From: an uncultured Myxococcales bacterium
GTDB taxonomy: Bacteria > Myxococcota_A > UBA9042
Assembly: GCA_903840165.1 (NCBI GenBank)
Contig: CAIMEY010000013.1
Coordinates: 1 to 56,855 of the forward strand
Reading direction: 5' to 3'
Length of the DNA stretch: 56,855 nucleotides
This document shows, piece by piece, positions 1-9,423 of the stretch; within the stretch, counting starts at the first letter, position 1, and each line of letters opens with the position of its first letter. A program made the position numbers and the translations under genes. Below the pieces are notes generated by a model, which worked only from the letters and a program-made list of their open reading frames with translations, was not told the DNA's origin and ran no database searches.

Positions 1-587
1 GCGCCGGCAAGTGCACGGGCGGTCAATTCTGTGACGCCAACGCCGTTTGCGGCAGCAGCGCCGGCGTCTTGTCGTGCACGTGCAACCCTGGCTACGGCGG
101 CAATGGCTTTGTTTGTTCAGGGGTTTGCGGCGATGGCCTACTCGTCGGCAGTGAAGCCTGCGACGACGGCAACAAGACCGCGGGGGACGGCTGCAGCAAC
201 TGCGCGGTCGACCCGAACTACACCTGCACCAAGGCCAGCCCAAGTATCTGTACTTCCAATAAATTCCAGTTCCAAGCCAGTCAGACCATCGATGGCAAGT
301 CGGTCACTTGCTCGGCCGTTGTCACCAACGCCACGTACACCGAGTGCGACAATCTCTTGGCCGGCGGCCTCTATTTCCCCAATGGTATCAACTGCGGACC
401 CGTGTGGTCGCTGACCAACTCCAACTACTCTGACACCGTGGGCTTCTGTAAGTCATTGACAGGAACAGCAAAAGCCGAGAGCTACTACAACTGCACCGGC
501 ACAACGACCCGCGCCACCTGGTACGCCAAGGTCTGGGGCACGACCCAGGACAACGGCTACACCCAGCATGTGCGCTGTTATTATTGA
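1..587 (+). CDS. EGF-like / cysteine-rich surface protein, 5' end missing
   Basis: The frame is open from the first base and ends at TGA 585-587, so the start lies outside the window. The visible part opens with an EGF-like module whose cysteines end in SCTCNPGYGGNGFVC. A myxobacterial cysteine-rich repeat follows (CGDGLLVGSEACDDGN). The last ~110 residues have scattered cysteines and many Ser/Thr/Tyr and end in HVRCYY. This pattern is typical of secreted or surface adhesive proteins of Myxococcota. It probably shares a transcript with the hydrolase that starts 20 bases later. The C-terminal part matches no family I recognise. Confidence 0.8.
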   Translation, partial: AGKCTGGQFCDANAVCGSSAGVLSCTCNPGYGGNGFVCSGVCGDGLLVGSEACDDGNKTAGDGCSNCAVDPNYTCTKASPSICTSNKFQFQASQTIDGKSVTCSAVVTNATYTECDNLLAGGLYFPNGINCGPVWSLTNSNYSDTVGFCKSLTGTAKAESYYNCTGTTTRATWYAKVWGTTQDNGYTQHVRCYY

Positions 588-607
588 CGTTTCTACAGGA
601 GATCGCG

Positions 608-1789
608 ATGGTGAGCAAGGCTATGCTGGCAATTGTGGGGCCCAAGGCCGCGCTGCTCACTGCAGTCACCGGGATGCTGCTGCTGACGCATTGCGGGCAA
701 AATAGCAATACTACTGGACAGTTACAGGATACCTCCTCGGCCACTGACCAGAGTGTGACGGCGGACGTCGACTATGCCAAGCCGGGGCCCTTTGCTATCG
801 GTGTCGTACAGTTGCTGGCCGAAGATCCTGCCCGCAAACGGTCCCTCCACTTCAGCCTTTGGTATCCAGCCACGGGCTCTGGGCAGGTCCAATCGGCGGC
901 ATCGACCTACTATCCAGGGGTTGCGCAACTACAGGCCCTGTATGACGCAGCCTCGCCCACTTGCGTGCGGTCCCAAGGCACGGCGGTCCTTGCCTTGCCA
1001 CCGGCGCCCGGGCATTGGCCATTGGTGGCGTTTTCCCATTGCAGTGGCTGTTTTCGCTCTAGTTCTGCAATGTTAGCTGAGCGACTAGCCAGTCACGGCA
1101 TCGCCGTCATTGCCGCCGATCACTCGCCCAACACGCTCTTTGACGTGTGGAATCAAACCTTTGACAGCGTCAACGCCTCGATGCTGGACACACGCGTCGC
1201 TGATGTTCGCTATGCCCTTGATTTGGCACTCGATCCCTCGGCTTACGCGCTGCCTGCCGAGTTGAGGGGGCACTTCGATGCGGCCCATGTCGGTGCCTTC
1301 GGCCACAGCTTTGGCGCGTTGACGACCGGACGCATTCTCCAAGAAGATCAACGGGTTCTCGCAGGATTGGCGGTTGCAGCGCCCCTGTCATCACCCATGC
1401 CGGGTGGCCCGGACCTTTCACTTGTGGCCAAGCCCATGCTGCTCATCTTGGCCAAAGAAGACGGTTCGATTTTCGAAATTGGCAATCAATTCATCCGCAA
1501 CAACTTCAAAGCCGCGCCCGGACCGGCGTGGCTGTTGGAAGTCGCCGATGCCGGACACTTTTCGTTCAGCGACATCCCGGGCCTGGACAGCGAGTTCCAG
1601 CCTGGCTGTGGACCTGCTACGCGGCAAACCGATGGAACTGCTTTCACTTTTGTCGATCCGGCCAAGACCCGTGAACTGGCCGCTCAGGTCGTAGCCCGCT
1701 ATTTTGCCAAGTTTCTGCTACAACGCCCAGGCGCCATGGATCACCTAGCCGACGCACTGTCGGCAGCCGCTTCTGTGCAGCAGAAGTAG
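608..1789 (+). CDS. Lipoprotein alpha/beta hydrolase (PAF-acetylhydrolase / dienelactone hydrolase-like)
   Basis: ATG 608 is preceded by AGGAG with a 6-base spacer; an upstream in-frame TTG at 584 overlaps the previous stop and is less likely. The N-terminus is a hydrophobic segment ending in LLLTHC, an imperfect lipobox with Cys29, then a Ser/Thr/Asp linker. The fold resembles platelet-activating-factor acetylhydrolase/chlorophyllase-type hydrolases: WYPA near the start, a GHSFG elbow with Ser234, LAKEDGS as a possible acid site and DAGHFSF as the catalytic His region. An ester substrate is likely but unknown. A second protein of the same architecture is encoded at 38138-39313. Confidence 0.82.
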   Translation: MVSKAMLAIVGPKAALLTAVTGMLLLTHCGQNSNTTGQLQDTSSATDQSVTADVDYAKPGPFAIGVVQLLAEDPARKRSLHFSLWYPATGSGQVQSAASTYYPGVAQLQALYDAASPTCVRSQGTAVLALPPAPGHWPLVAFSHCSGCFRSSSAMLAERLASHGIAVIAADHSPNTLFDVWNQTFDSVNASMLDTRVADVRYALDLALDPSAYALPAELRGHFDAAHVGAFGHSFGALTTGRILQEDQRVLAGLAVAAPLSSPMPGGPDLSLVAKPMLLILAKEDGSIFEIGNQFIRNNFKAAPGPAWLLEVADAGHFSFSDIPGLDSEFQPGCGPATRQTDGTAFTFVDPAKTRELAAQVVARYFAKFLLQRPGAMDHLADALSAAASVQQK

Positions 1790-1858
1790 TTGAACGTATA
1801 GATAGATCGATTGCAGTGCGCCCACTGTGCAGCCGTTGACGCGGCACCAAGGAGCTTC

Positions 1859-4555
1859 ATGTCCCTGCGAAATTGGCCTTTGCACCCAGCGATGCGACCG
1901 CGAATTCATACGGCCTGGCTGACGTTGGCAATCCTCCAGTGTCTCGCTATGTTGCCAATGGAGGCGACCGTCTTCGCTGCACCCACGCGCATCGACATGG
2001 TCGAACACATCTTCGGCGCCACGGCCATCCACGCGGTCAGCGGCCACGGACGCTTGAGCATTGGCGTCGCGGCCGATGGCGACCTCACCACCCTGGTCTG
2101 GCCAAATCCGAGCTATTCCGACCAGTTAGCCTTCATCAGCAGCAATGCCCTGGACGCGCGCGACAAACCTCGCTTTGGTGCTCCCGCCGGTTCCGGGCTG
2201 TACTTGGGCCTGGACATCCAGCTCATGAAATCGCCCAAGACAATCGTGTGGTTGCACGACGCCAGCCAGTTCACCGTCAGCCAGGACTACGGTTCGGCCG
2301 ATGGCAGCGCTATCCACACGCGTTACACTGGAAAATTACTGCCGATTTCCGTAGAGGTCACCGATGCCGTCCTGCCTCAAGGCGTCGCCGATGCCGATGT
2401 CCTGGTGCGCCAAGTGCAGGTGCAGGTGACGGGGACCGATACCCAAGTGCTGGGCCTGCGGACTTACGCCAACCTCTCGCCCCAGCCGCCGAATTCGCGT
2501 CTGCCGGAGCTGCCCTTGGTCGATTGGGGGCTCGATGGTCGCAATGATTTCGCGGCGTTGTGGGATGCCAAGGCGGGAGCCATTGTCCACTTTCACCCGC
2601 ATGACCAGTTGATCTTTGACATGCTGCTCAAAGTCCTTGGGCCCACAGTGAATTACGGTGCGATTGGCACGGCGCTGGCCGCTGCTACCGTGACGCCGAG
2701 CCAAATTCAAGACCTAGCGGACCAGCTGGATACGCTTTATACATCAGGGGCTTATGTGGCGCTCACCACGTTACCAGCCCCTTCGTCGCACCAAATCGGC
2801 TACGACCGCACGGATTTCTGCGCGGTCATCGGCCAGTTGCTGGACAATGCCGTTGCTTTACCCAAGGTATTCGCGGGCTTTACTCTCCCCATGGACCCGA
2901 GCGTCTTGGACCAGCTGCGTTGTCCGACCGACCACCAGTGGCCAGATGTCGCCCAAGGCTGGCAGCACCCGGCCCTAGCGGCTGCCATCGCGGTCACGTC
3001 AACAGATGCCTTACCAAGCAATGACTTAGCCGCGGGCGAGGTCGACGAGGCCCTGCTTACCCCGCTCAACGTTACCCTGGGCCAACAAGGACAGGCCACC
3101 GTCGTGCTGACCATCGGCGCAACGGCTGCCTCGGCCAAGGCCGCTTTGGCGACGGTGAAGGACGGCCAATCCGTTGTCGATGCAGCAGAATCCGCGCTAG
3201 CAGCCTGGGCCAAAGGCATTCGCTTTGCCAAGAACAGCAGCGCAGCCGTTGTTGCGGTAGCGCGTCGGTCCCTCATCAACGTGCGGGTCGGCACGCGGGC
3301 GGACAATGGCTCAGTGGTGGCTTCGATCGCCCGGCAGCCGCCCTATGGCCTTGATTGGCCTCGCGATGGCGCCTTTTTCGAGCTGGCTTTCGATGTCAGC
3401 GGCCAGACCGACCTTGCCCTAAAGCGGGCTGATTTCTCGGCCGGCTTGCAGCGACAAGCGCCTGTATCTCCATCTCTTTTTGTCGACACGCCCCCCCCTG
3501 TAGATCCGCGCACGGGCAAGAGCGACCAGTACCCAGCGGGCGCTTGGGAAATGAACTACTACTCGGACGGGGTTGTGGGCGGTAACGTTCGATTTGAAAT
3601 CGACAATACAGCCTTTGCCTTGTGGTCTCTGTGTGCCCACACCGCTTGGACAGCCGACCCCGCGGAACGCATTGCTGCGCACTGGCCGGCCATGCAGATC
3701 GCCACGAATTTACTGGCAGATTGGCGCGATGCGAGCACAGGCCTGCAGGCTCTGGCCTCCGAGGACGACAATGCCGCGCCGTCGCAGACCTTGCACGGGG
3801 CGGTTACAGTCAGCGGTGCCCTTGAATTGGCCAGCAAATGCGCCGACAAAGCAGGCCACAGCACCGAGGCCAAGGCTTGGCACGCGCGCGCTCAAGAAAT
3901 CAACGCGGCCATCATCACGCAGCTTTTTGATAGCAAAACCGGGCTCTTCGCTCAAGCGCCGAACACAGCTTCCAATCCAGGGAGCCAATCCAGCGGCCCT
4001 ACGGCTTGGCTGGTGTGGCCCATGCGGATCTTGCCGTGGAACGACAAACGCGTTGAGGCCCAGCTAACCGCCGACTATCAAAGCATTTTGCCGACGATTA
4101 GTCTCAGCGACGATCAGGGCGGGGCCTATTTCCTCAAGAACTTGCTGAGCTTGGCAATCGCCCGCGGTCAAGACAAGACCTGGCGTCCCAAGATTCAAGC
4201 GGCCCTCGAGCAGGTGGCCGCGCTTTCGACCGATGGCACGCACCACTTTGGCGAAGTGACCGTCCCAGTGACTCAAGGGGGCGATTGTAAAACCAATTGC
4301 CGCCATGCTGACCAGCGCGTCGCCACGCCGCACCTGTGGGAAGGCACGCTGTTTTACCTGACAACCCTGGCTCTGGAGGATCCTGCTGCTTTGCAAAAGG
4401 AATCGCCGGCTACTGTTGCGGTTGCGACGCCAGCAGCGGCCGCCCAAGGTGGGTGCGAGGCAGCTCGATCAGGGGCTGTACCAGACCTGAGCTTGGTGTT
4501 TCTGGTGGCGGTTTTGGGCCTGCTGGCACGGCGAAAGAATGGCATTATCATATAG
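1859..4555 (+). CDS. GH15-type glycoside hydrolase (glucoamylase/glucodextranase-like) with MYXO-CTERM-like tail
   Basis: ATG 1859 follows AAGGAG at 1849-1854, giving 898 residues. A signal peptide ends near VFAAP. Next comes a beta-rich N-terminal domain like that of glucodextranases, then an (alpha/alpha)6 catalytic part recognised by PPYGLDWPRDGAFFELAF, the stretch around RFEIDNTAFALW and a final ATPHLWEGTLFYL. The last ~35 residues are a Gly-Cys pair, a hydrophobic helix and an ARRKN cluster, which resembles a MYXO-CTERM sorting signal. Surface display and hydrolysis of an alpha-glucan are therefore likely; the exact linkage is not determinable here. The esterase at 4633 is probably co-expressed. 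Confidence 0.82.
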   Translation: MSLRNWPLHPAMRPRIHTAWLTLAILQCLAMLPMEATVFAAPTRIDMVEHIFGATAIHAVSGHGRLSIGVAADGDLTTLVWPNPSYSDQLAFISSNALDARDKPRFGAPAGSGLYLGLDIQLMKSPKTIVWLHDASQFTVSQDYGSADGSAIHTRYTGKLLPISVEVTDAVLPQGVADADVLVRQVQVQVTGTDTQVLGLRTYANLSPQPPNSRLPELPLVDWGLDGRNDFAALWDAKAGAIVHFHPHDQLIFDMLLKVLGPTVNYGAIGTALAAATVTPSQIQDLADQLDTLYTSGAYVALTTLPAPSSHQIGYDRTDFCAVIGQLLDNAVALPKVFAGFTLPMDPSVLDQLRCPTDHQWPDVAQGWQHPALAAAIAVTSTDALPSNDLAAGEVDEALLTPLNVTLGQQGQATVVLTIGATAASAKAALATVKDGQSVVDAAESALAAWAKGIRFAKNSSAAVVAVARRSLINVRVGTRADNGSVVASIARQPPYGLDWPRDGAFFELAFDVSGQTDLALKRADFSAGLQRQAPVSPSLFVDTPPPVDPRTGKSDQYPAGAWEMNYYSDGVVGGNVRFEIDNTAFALWSLCAHTAWTADPAERIAAHWPAMQIATNLLADWRDASTGLQALASEDDNAAPSQTLHGAVTVSGALELASKCADKAGHSTEAKAWHARAQEINAAIITQLFDSKTGLFAQAPNTASNPGSQSSGPTAWLVWPMRILPWNDKRVEAQLTADYQSILPTISLSDDQGGAYFLKNLLSLAIARGQDKTWRPKIQAALEQVAALSTDGTHHFGEVTVPVTQGGDCKTNCRHADQRVATPHLWEGTLFYLTTLALEDPAALQKESPATVAVATPAAAAQGGCEAARSGAVPDLSLVFLVAVLGLLARRKNGIII

Positions 4556-4561
4556 TTATCT

Positions 4562-4577
4562 CTTTGGGCACCAAAGC
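4562..4577 (-). repeat. Intergenic palindromic element, copy A
   Basis: The plus strand reads CTTTGGGCACCAAAGC: two 6-base arms, CTTTGG and CCAAAG, around a 3-base centre. On the minus strand it is GCTTTGGTGCCCAAAG, the orientation used here to compare copies. It lies in the 77-base gap between the glycosidase stop and the esterase start, about 55 bases before the latter. A second small palindrome, AAAGCGCTTT, overlaps its right end. Related copies are at 41622, 42368, 43004 and 56667. Confidence 0.7.
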
Positions 4578-4632
4578 GCTTTTTTGCCCTCTCGGCGCTG
4601 TCCAAACAGCCCGTCGGCACCGGAGACGAACG

Positions 4633-5625
4633 ATGCGAATCGTGGTCCATTACCCCCAGCTCGCGCGGCAAATCCTGCTGCGAACCGACGTCGACTGGGA
4701 CCATGACGTCATGCCGACCTTCGCCAGCGACGACGAGGTCCACTTCGACATCAACATCCCTGGAATATTCATTAGTTGCAAGCCATGTCTGCGCGTCGGT
4801 GCCGACCTGCATTGGGCCCGAGGCAGCAACTACGTGCTGAGCGCCCATGAGGTCGACCCGGACATTTGGCCGCACTTTCTCATGGAAGATCAAGGCTCTG
4901 TCTCAGACATCCTCAGTTTTGACCGCGGCTCCGCTCAGCACGCCGTCCGCGTCTACTTGCCGCCGGGTTATGCCGAGAACACGCTGCGCCGGTATCCCGT
5001 CCTGTACATGCAGGACGAGCGCAATTTGTTCTTTCCGCAAGAGGCGTTTGGTGGCCACGAATGGCATGTGGACGAAACGATGGACCGCCTCGACCAGATG
5101 AATGCCCTGCGCAAGGCCATTGTCGTCGGCGTCGCCCCGGTGGACCGCATGAATGACTACACATCCCCAGGCTATGTGGACTATGGGGCTTTTCTCGTCG
5201 AAGTCATCAAACCCCGGATTAACCAATTATTTCGGACGCGTACGCGGGCGCAAGACACTGTGGTGATGGGATCGTCGCTCGGTGGCGTCGTGTCTCTCTA
5301 CCTAGCTTGGCAGTATCCCCAGGTCTTTGGTGGCGCGGCTTGCCTTTCCAGCACTTTTGGCTTTCAAGACGACCTGTTTACGCGCATCGACAGCGAGCCC
5401 AAGCCGGCCATCCTCGTCTACCTGGACAGTGGCTGGCCTCGCGACAACTTCGATGCCACCAACGCCATGCGCGACCTCCTGCTTTCACGCGGTTTTCGCC
5501 TAGGCGTCGACCTGCTGCAGTTCAGCTTTCCCCAGGGCAGCCACGACGAAGACTCCTGGTCCGGACGCATTCACGTGCCGTTTCAGTACTTTTTCGGCCG
5601 CGTCTGGGCCGCGATGCGCGGGTGA
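4633..5625 (+). CDS. Esterase with N-terminal carbohydrate-binding-like domain (esterase D / enterochelin esterase family)
   Basis: ATG 4633 has GGAG seven bases upstream; the frame is open further 5' but runs inside the previous gene. Residues 1-80 look like a starch- or glycogen-binding E-set/CBM fold. The catalytic domain (about 90-330) carries features of the putative esterase family: VYLPPGY, YPVLYMQDERN, the nucleophile elbow GSSLGG, a possible acid in YLDSGW and a late His in PQGSHDE. No signal peptide is visible, so it may be cytoplasmic. Its position after a GH15 enzyme fits deacylation of oligosaccharides, which is inference. Confidence 0.8.
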   Translation: MRIVVHYPQLARQILLRTDVDWDHDVMPTFASDDEVHFDINIPGIFISCKPCLRVGADLHWARGSNYVLSAHEVDPDIWPHFLMEDQGSVSDILSFDRGSAQHAVRVYLPPGYAENTLRRYPVLYMQDERNLFFPQEAFGGHEWHVDETMDRLDQMNALRKAIVVGVAPVDRMNDYTSPGYVDYGAFLVEVIKPRINQLFRTRTRAQDTVVMGSSLGGVVSLYLAWQYPQVFGGAACLSSTFGFQDDLFTRIDSEPKPAILVYLDSGWPRDNFDATNAMRDLLLSRGFRLGVDLLQFSFPQGSHDEDSWSGRIHVPFQYFFGRVWAAMRG

Positions 5626-5787
5626 GGGGGCAGGCAACCCGTAAGAACGCCCTAGACCTCAGCAAACTGGGTGTGCGAGCGGCCTCGATTCCAACGCGTC
5701 AATCTGCTGAACACACGGGTGAACCACGCGCCCGGAGTTCAGCCTTGGCTTAGCCCGGGGACCTTGCCAGCCGGGCCGGGGTTGCGT

Positions 5788-6030
5788 ATGCTCGCCAGCA
5801 TGCTCAAGCCCAGCGATGACCAAATCCGCAGATTGGCCCAACGGGAAGCAAATCCCAATCATGCTGCGGCCTTTGCACCGATCTCCCGGGGTCCTTTCTT
5901 CGCCGTGACTGCACTGCTTGTTGTGGGGTTGGTTGCCATCCCGCTGACGCTATTTCAGGTCCTTGGCCGCATGTTGGGATGCAACCAGAATCGACCACGC
6001 CGCTTAGCGGACGCAAGGTCTAAGCTATGA
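5788..6030 (+). CDS. Small single-helix membrane protein, coupled to the GMC oxidoreductase gene
   Basis: About 80 residues with a polar N-terminus, one strong transmembrane helix (FFAVTALLVVGLVAIPLTLF) and a basic tail. Its TGA (6028-6030) overlaps the ATG of the next gene (ATGA), which supports real translation. Two in-frame ATGs, 5788 and 5800, are possible; neither has a good ribosome-binding site. I recognise no family. It could be a membrane anchor or accessory subunit for the oxidoreductase. Confidence 0.55.
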   Translation: MLASMLKPSDDQIRRLAQREANPNHAAAFAPISRGPFFAVTALLVVGLVAIPLTLFQVLGRMLGCNQNRPRRLADARSKL

Positions 6031-7655
6031 TGGCGACAGATGACGCATTGGTCGTCGGTTCTGGTCCCGCAGGCGTAATGGCAGCCGCTGCGCTATTGGA
6101 CCAGGGCTGCCGCGTCCATCTGGTGCATGTAGGCTACGACGATGACGTGTATCGGGCGCGGATTCCTGACGAACCCTTCGCCAAGATTCGAGAAACGGAT
6201 GCAAATCAGGCGCATTACTTTCTCGGTGCCGACATGGAAGGGGTGCCAAGCGGCTCGGTTCGCATTGGCTCCCAGCTGACGCCCCCGCGACAGTTTACCG
6301 TGCGAAATGCCGACAAGTACCTGCCCGTAGAAAGCAATTCTTTTGAGCCGATGCAGAGTTTGGCCGTGGGCGGCCTGGGGGCGGCCTGGGGAGCCGCTGC
6401 ATATACGTACAGCAACGCCGAGCTCCAAAGGATGGGCATTGGCGAGACGGGCTTCTCTGATCAGTACCAGCAAGTCGCTGATATAATTGGCATTAGTGCT
6501 GCACGCGACGATGATACCTCCCCAGATTGCATCGGCCAGTTAGCGCGCACACAGCCGCCCCTAGAGATCGATAGCAATGCTGAGGCGTTGTTGGACAAGT
6601 ACGCGCGCGGCAAGCGGTCTTCGCGGTTCAAGCTGGGACGAATTCCGCTGGCCATTTTGTCCCAGGACCTGGGCGCTCGGCAAGCAAACCCTTATTTTGA
6701 CATGGATTTTTGGTCGGACTCACGGCAGTCCATTTACCGCCCGCGCTACACGTTGGCTGACTTGCAGCAAAGACCAGGGTTTCGTTGCACGAGCGGCACG
6801 CTAGCGACCGCTTTTACCGAGTCAATCGATGGAGTTACCCTGCACGGCATTCGCCCCGATGAGGGCGGGCAATCTGTGACCCATCAAGCCAAGCGTCTGA
6901 TTCTCGCCGCGGGCGCACTGAACTCGGCGCGCATTGTCTTGGCATCGCGCAGGCAGGCCGGGGTCCACGCACCGGTCTTATGTAATCCTTACACATATAT
7001 GCCTTGCATTCTGGCTTCCCGGTTGGGCAGAGGCAGTCGCCCTGCACGCCACAGCATGGCTCAGTTGGCGGGACTGTTCGCGCCGGCAGAGGCCCCGGAC
7101 GACTTGGTATCCCTGCAATTTTATTCGTATCGTTCCCTCTTGGCTTTCAAACTGGTCAAGGAGATCCCTTTGCACCCTTGGGCCGGTCTGCAATGCGTCC
7201 GGTTGCTAATAGACAGCCTGGTCATCGTTGGCGTCCATCATCCGGACTCACCTAATCCTTTGAACTGGCTGAGTGTTCGCGATGCGGGCTCGGGCGGTGC
7301 CTGGCCGCTGGTCTTGCAGTACGCGCCAAGCACCCAGTTGCAGCAGGCTCGTGCGAGCCGCGAGCGTGCCATCTTGTTAGAGCTTGCCAAACTAGGTTGC
7401 CTGGGCGGTGCACGCCTAAGACCTGGACATGCCTCAAGTATTCATTATGCCGGCACAATCCCCCACCTGGAGCCTGGCAGCGAAGACCGGCACGGCCTGG
7501 ACCCTCAGGGCCGGCTTTTGGGCACGAGTAGCGTCTATGTGGCAGATAATGCTGGCTGGAATTTCCTTCCTGCCAAAGGACTTACGCTGACCATCATGGC
7601 CAATGCCCGGAGAATCGCGGCCCATGCGGCCCACAGCCTTGGGCACGCGCAATGA
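6027..7655 (+). CDS. GMC-family FAD-dependent oxidoreductase
   Basis: 542 residues. The N-terminal dinucleotide-binding motif is VVGSGPAGVMAAAAL. The GMC C-terminal signature is near the end: IHYAGTIPH, LDPQGRLLGTSSVYVADN, then NFLPAKGLTLTIMANARRIA. Such enzymes oxidise alcohol groups of sugars, sterols or alcohols using FAD. The start overlaps the preceding small membrane protein and its stop overlaps the next ATG (7652), both as ATGA, so translation is coupled. An epimerase, a glycosyltransferase and a methyltransferase follow, so a sugar hydroxyl on a glycan or lipid-linked intermediate is the likely target (inference). Confidence 0.85.
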   Translation: MMATDDALVVGSGPAGVMAAAALLDQGCRVHLVHVGYDDDVYRARIPDEPFAKIRETDANQAHYFLGADMEGVPSGSVRIGSQLTPPRQFTVRNADKYLPVESNSFEPMQSLAVGGLGAAWGAAAYTYSNAELQRMGIGETGFSDQYQQVADIIGISAARDDDTSPDCIGQLARTQPPLEIDSNAEALLDKYARGKRSSRFKLGRIPLAILSQDLGARQANPYFDMDFWSDSRQSIYRPRYTLADLQQRPGFRCTSGTLATAFTESIDGVTLHGIRPDEGGQSVTHQAKRLILAAGALNSARIVLASRRQAGVHAPVLCNPYTYMPCILASRLGRGSRPARHSMAQLAGLFAPAEAPDDLVSLQFYSYRSLLAFKLVKEIPLHPWAGLQCVRLLIDSLVIVGVHHPDSPNPLNWLSVRDAGSGGAWPLVLQYAPSTQLQQARASRERAILLELAKLGCLGGARLRPGHASSIHYAGTIPHLEPGSEDRHGLDPQGRLLGTSSVYVADNAGWNFLPAKGLTLTIMANARRIAAHAAHSLGHAQ

Positions 7656-8545
7656 GTCGAGTCGTTGTTCTCTCCGGAGCCACCGGGTTCATCGGCCGAC
7701 GTCTGGCCGAATACCTCTTGACCGACGGGTGGCAAGTCCGCGGGATTGCGAGAGATATTCACGCAGCAACCGCCAGTGGTGATCCGCGAATCGTTTGGTA
7801 CGCCGGTGACCTGAGCGGCCAGGCGGACCCAACTGTTTGGCGACAGGCCCAGGTCTTGATTCACGCCGCTTGGTCGCCGGCGCACAAGCAACCGGAGAAG
7901 ACATCACAGGAAAATCGCGAAGGATCACAGCGATTTTTTGCGCAAGCTCTCGATGCAGGCATCGCAAAGCGGATATTTCTGTCATCGATGTCGGCCCATG
8001 AGCGTGCGCTTTCGGCGTACGGCAAGTCCAAATTTGCGGTCGAGGCCATGCTGCGTCCGCAACAGGACTTAGTCGTCAGGCCCGGTTTTGTCATCGGCAA
8101 TGGCGGCGTTCACGCGGCGATGACTCGAGCTATCGAAAAATCCATTATTATTCCGTCGTTTTATGGCGGTCAGCAACTCGTGCAGCCCATCGCAGTTGAT
8201 GACCTTTGCCTCGGTATTTGCGCCGCCCTCGCGCGCGATGTCACGGGCCGGGTCACCTACGCCGAAGAAGCGCCGATCACCGTCGACGTCTTCTACCGCG
8301 CCATTGCCGATAGCCTCGGCCAAACGCGCAAACCCATTGTGCATTTTCCTGGTCAAGCCGCTGCAGCCTTGCTAGCCGTGTGCGAACGCATCGGGCTGTC
8401 CCTGCCCATGACGACAGAAAACCTTTTGGGGCTCAAAGCGTTAGAGCCAACTTTCGTTGCCGATGACCTAAGAAGGGTCGGTCTGGCACCTAAGCCTTAC
8501 CGCGAAGCACTGGCTGACTTAGCAGCGCTGCGACGCGCGACCTAG
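7652..8545 (+). CDS. NAD(P)-dependent sugar epimerase/dehydratase (extended SDR)
   Basis: 297 residues starting at an ATGA overlap. The Rossmann motif GATGFIG lies in the first 15 residues, Asp-containing YAGDLSG follows, and the catalytic pair sits in SAYGKSK (Tyr-x3-Lys) after SSMSAHE. This is the classical extended short-chain dehydrogenase layout. Together with the GMC enzyme just upstream it could oxidise and then reduce or epimerise a sugar, a two-step logic known for DprE1/DprE2 (named only as an analogy). The exact reaction is not determinable. Confidence 0.87.
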   Translation: MSRVVVLSGATGFIGRRLAEYLLTDGWQVRGIARDIHAATASGDPRIVWYAGDLSGQADPTVWRQAQVLIHAAWSPAHKQPEKTSQENREGSQRFFAQALDAGIAKRIFLSSMSAHERALSAYGKSKFAVEAMLRPQQDLVVRPGFVIGNGGVHAAMTRAIEKSIIIPSFYGGQQLVQPIAVDDLCLGICAALARDVTGRVTYAEEAPITVDVFYRAIADSLGQTRKPIVHFPGQAAAALLAVCERIGLSLPMTTENLLGLKALEPTFVADDLRRVGLAPKPYREALADLAALRRAT

Positions 8546-8574
8546 GCCCCCGCACCTCAAGTTCGGAGTTCTCC

Positions 8575-9348
8575 ATGATCCAACCCATTGGCCGCGTCAG
8601 CATCATCATTCCTGTTTACAATGAAGCACTTTTGATTGGCGAAATCTTGCGCCGCGTGTTTTTGGCCGAGCTCGTAGACGGAGCCGATCGCGAGGTTGTC
8701 GTCGTCGATGATGGGTCGACCGATGGCACGGTCGGTGCAATTCAACAGTTTCTCAGCGAGCATCCAGGCCATGCGGCTGCTGTCAAGGTGCACACTGGGC
8801 TCGTCAACCATGGCAAGGGTGCAGCCCTTCGAGCCGGCTTCCGTCTGGCCACCGGCGATATCATCCTGATTCAGGACGGGGATTTGGAGTATTCGCCAAC
8901 GGATTACCCGGCTTTGCTCGCGCCATTTGCCGACCCGCAGGTCGACGTGGTCTACGGCTCGAGGTTTTACAACGGATTACCTAAAGATATGAGGAAGTTA
9001 AACCTACTTGCCAACCTGATTCTCACCTACTCAACGCGCGTGCTCTATGGCCAGCGAATCTCCGACGAAGCGACGGGCTACAAGGTCTTCCGCCGAGCCG
9101 TGCTGGGGCGCTTTGAACTTGCGTGCCGCGGCTTTGAATTCTGTCCTGAATTCACGGGCAAGGCTATGCTGGCTGGCATACGCATTCACGAAGTGCCTAT
9201 CCACTACAATCCGCGGGGCATACTCGAGGGCAAGAAGATCCGCGCAACCGACGGTCTTGTGGCGATCTACTGGCTGGCAAAGGTGAAGTCCGAGGCGGTG
9301 TGGGGCGACGCCAAGGCAACGTGGAAGCGACGCCGGACGGTTGCTTGA
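8575..9348 (+). CDS. Family 2 glycosyltransferase, polyprenyl-phosphate sugar synthase-like (DPM1-like)
   Basis: ATG 8575 is preceded by GGAG with a 6-base spacer. 257 residues of a soluble GT-A fold: SIIIPVYNE, VVVVDDGSTDGT, GKGAALRAGF, the metal-binding QDGDLEY, YGSRFYNG and a late YKVFRR. These motifs match dolichol/undecaprenyl-phosphate mannose or glucose synthases, which load a sugar onto a lipid carrier at the inner membrane. There are no C-terminal transmembrane helices. It is paralogous to the gene at 44173-44880. The convergent GT-C enzyme at 10271-11746 could use its product. Confidence 0.88.
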   Translation: MIQPIGRVSIIIPVYNEALLIGEILRRVFLAELVDGADREVVVVDDGSTDGTVGAIQQFLSEHPGHAAAVKVHTGLVNHGKGAALRAGFRLATGDIILIQDGDLEYSPTDYPALLAPFADPQVDVVYGSRFYNGLPKDMRKLNLLANLILTYSTRVLYGQRISDEATGYKVFRRAVLGRFELACRGFEFCPEFTGKAMLAGIRIHEVPIHYNPRGILEGKKIRATDGLVAIYWLAKVKSEAVWGDAKATWKRRRTVA

Positions 9349-9423
9349 GCCTTGGCTTTGCCATGACCCTCGACTTGCCAGTTCGGCAGGTTTGCCCTCC
9401 TCCCCGAGATCTCGTGAGGAATC

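Noticed and set aside
4562..4590. Copy A of the palindromic element as a Rho-independent terminator for the glycosidase
   Set aside because: A T-run follows this copy, but copies B, D and E lack one, so termination cannot be the common role, though it may be a local effect.
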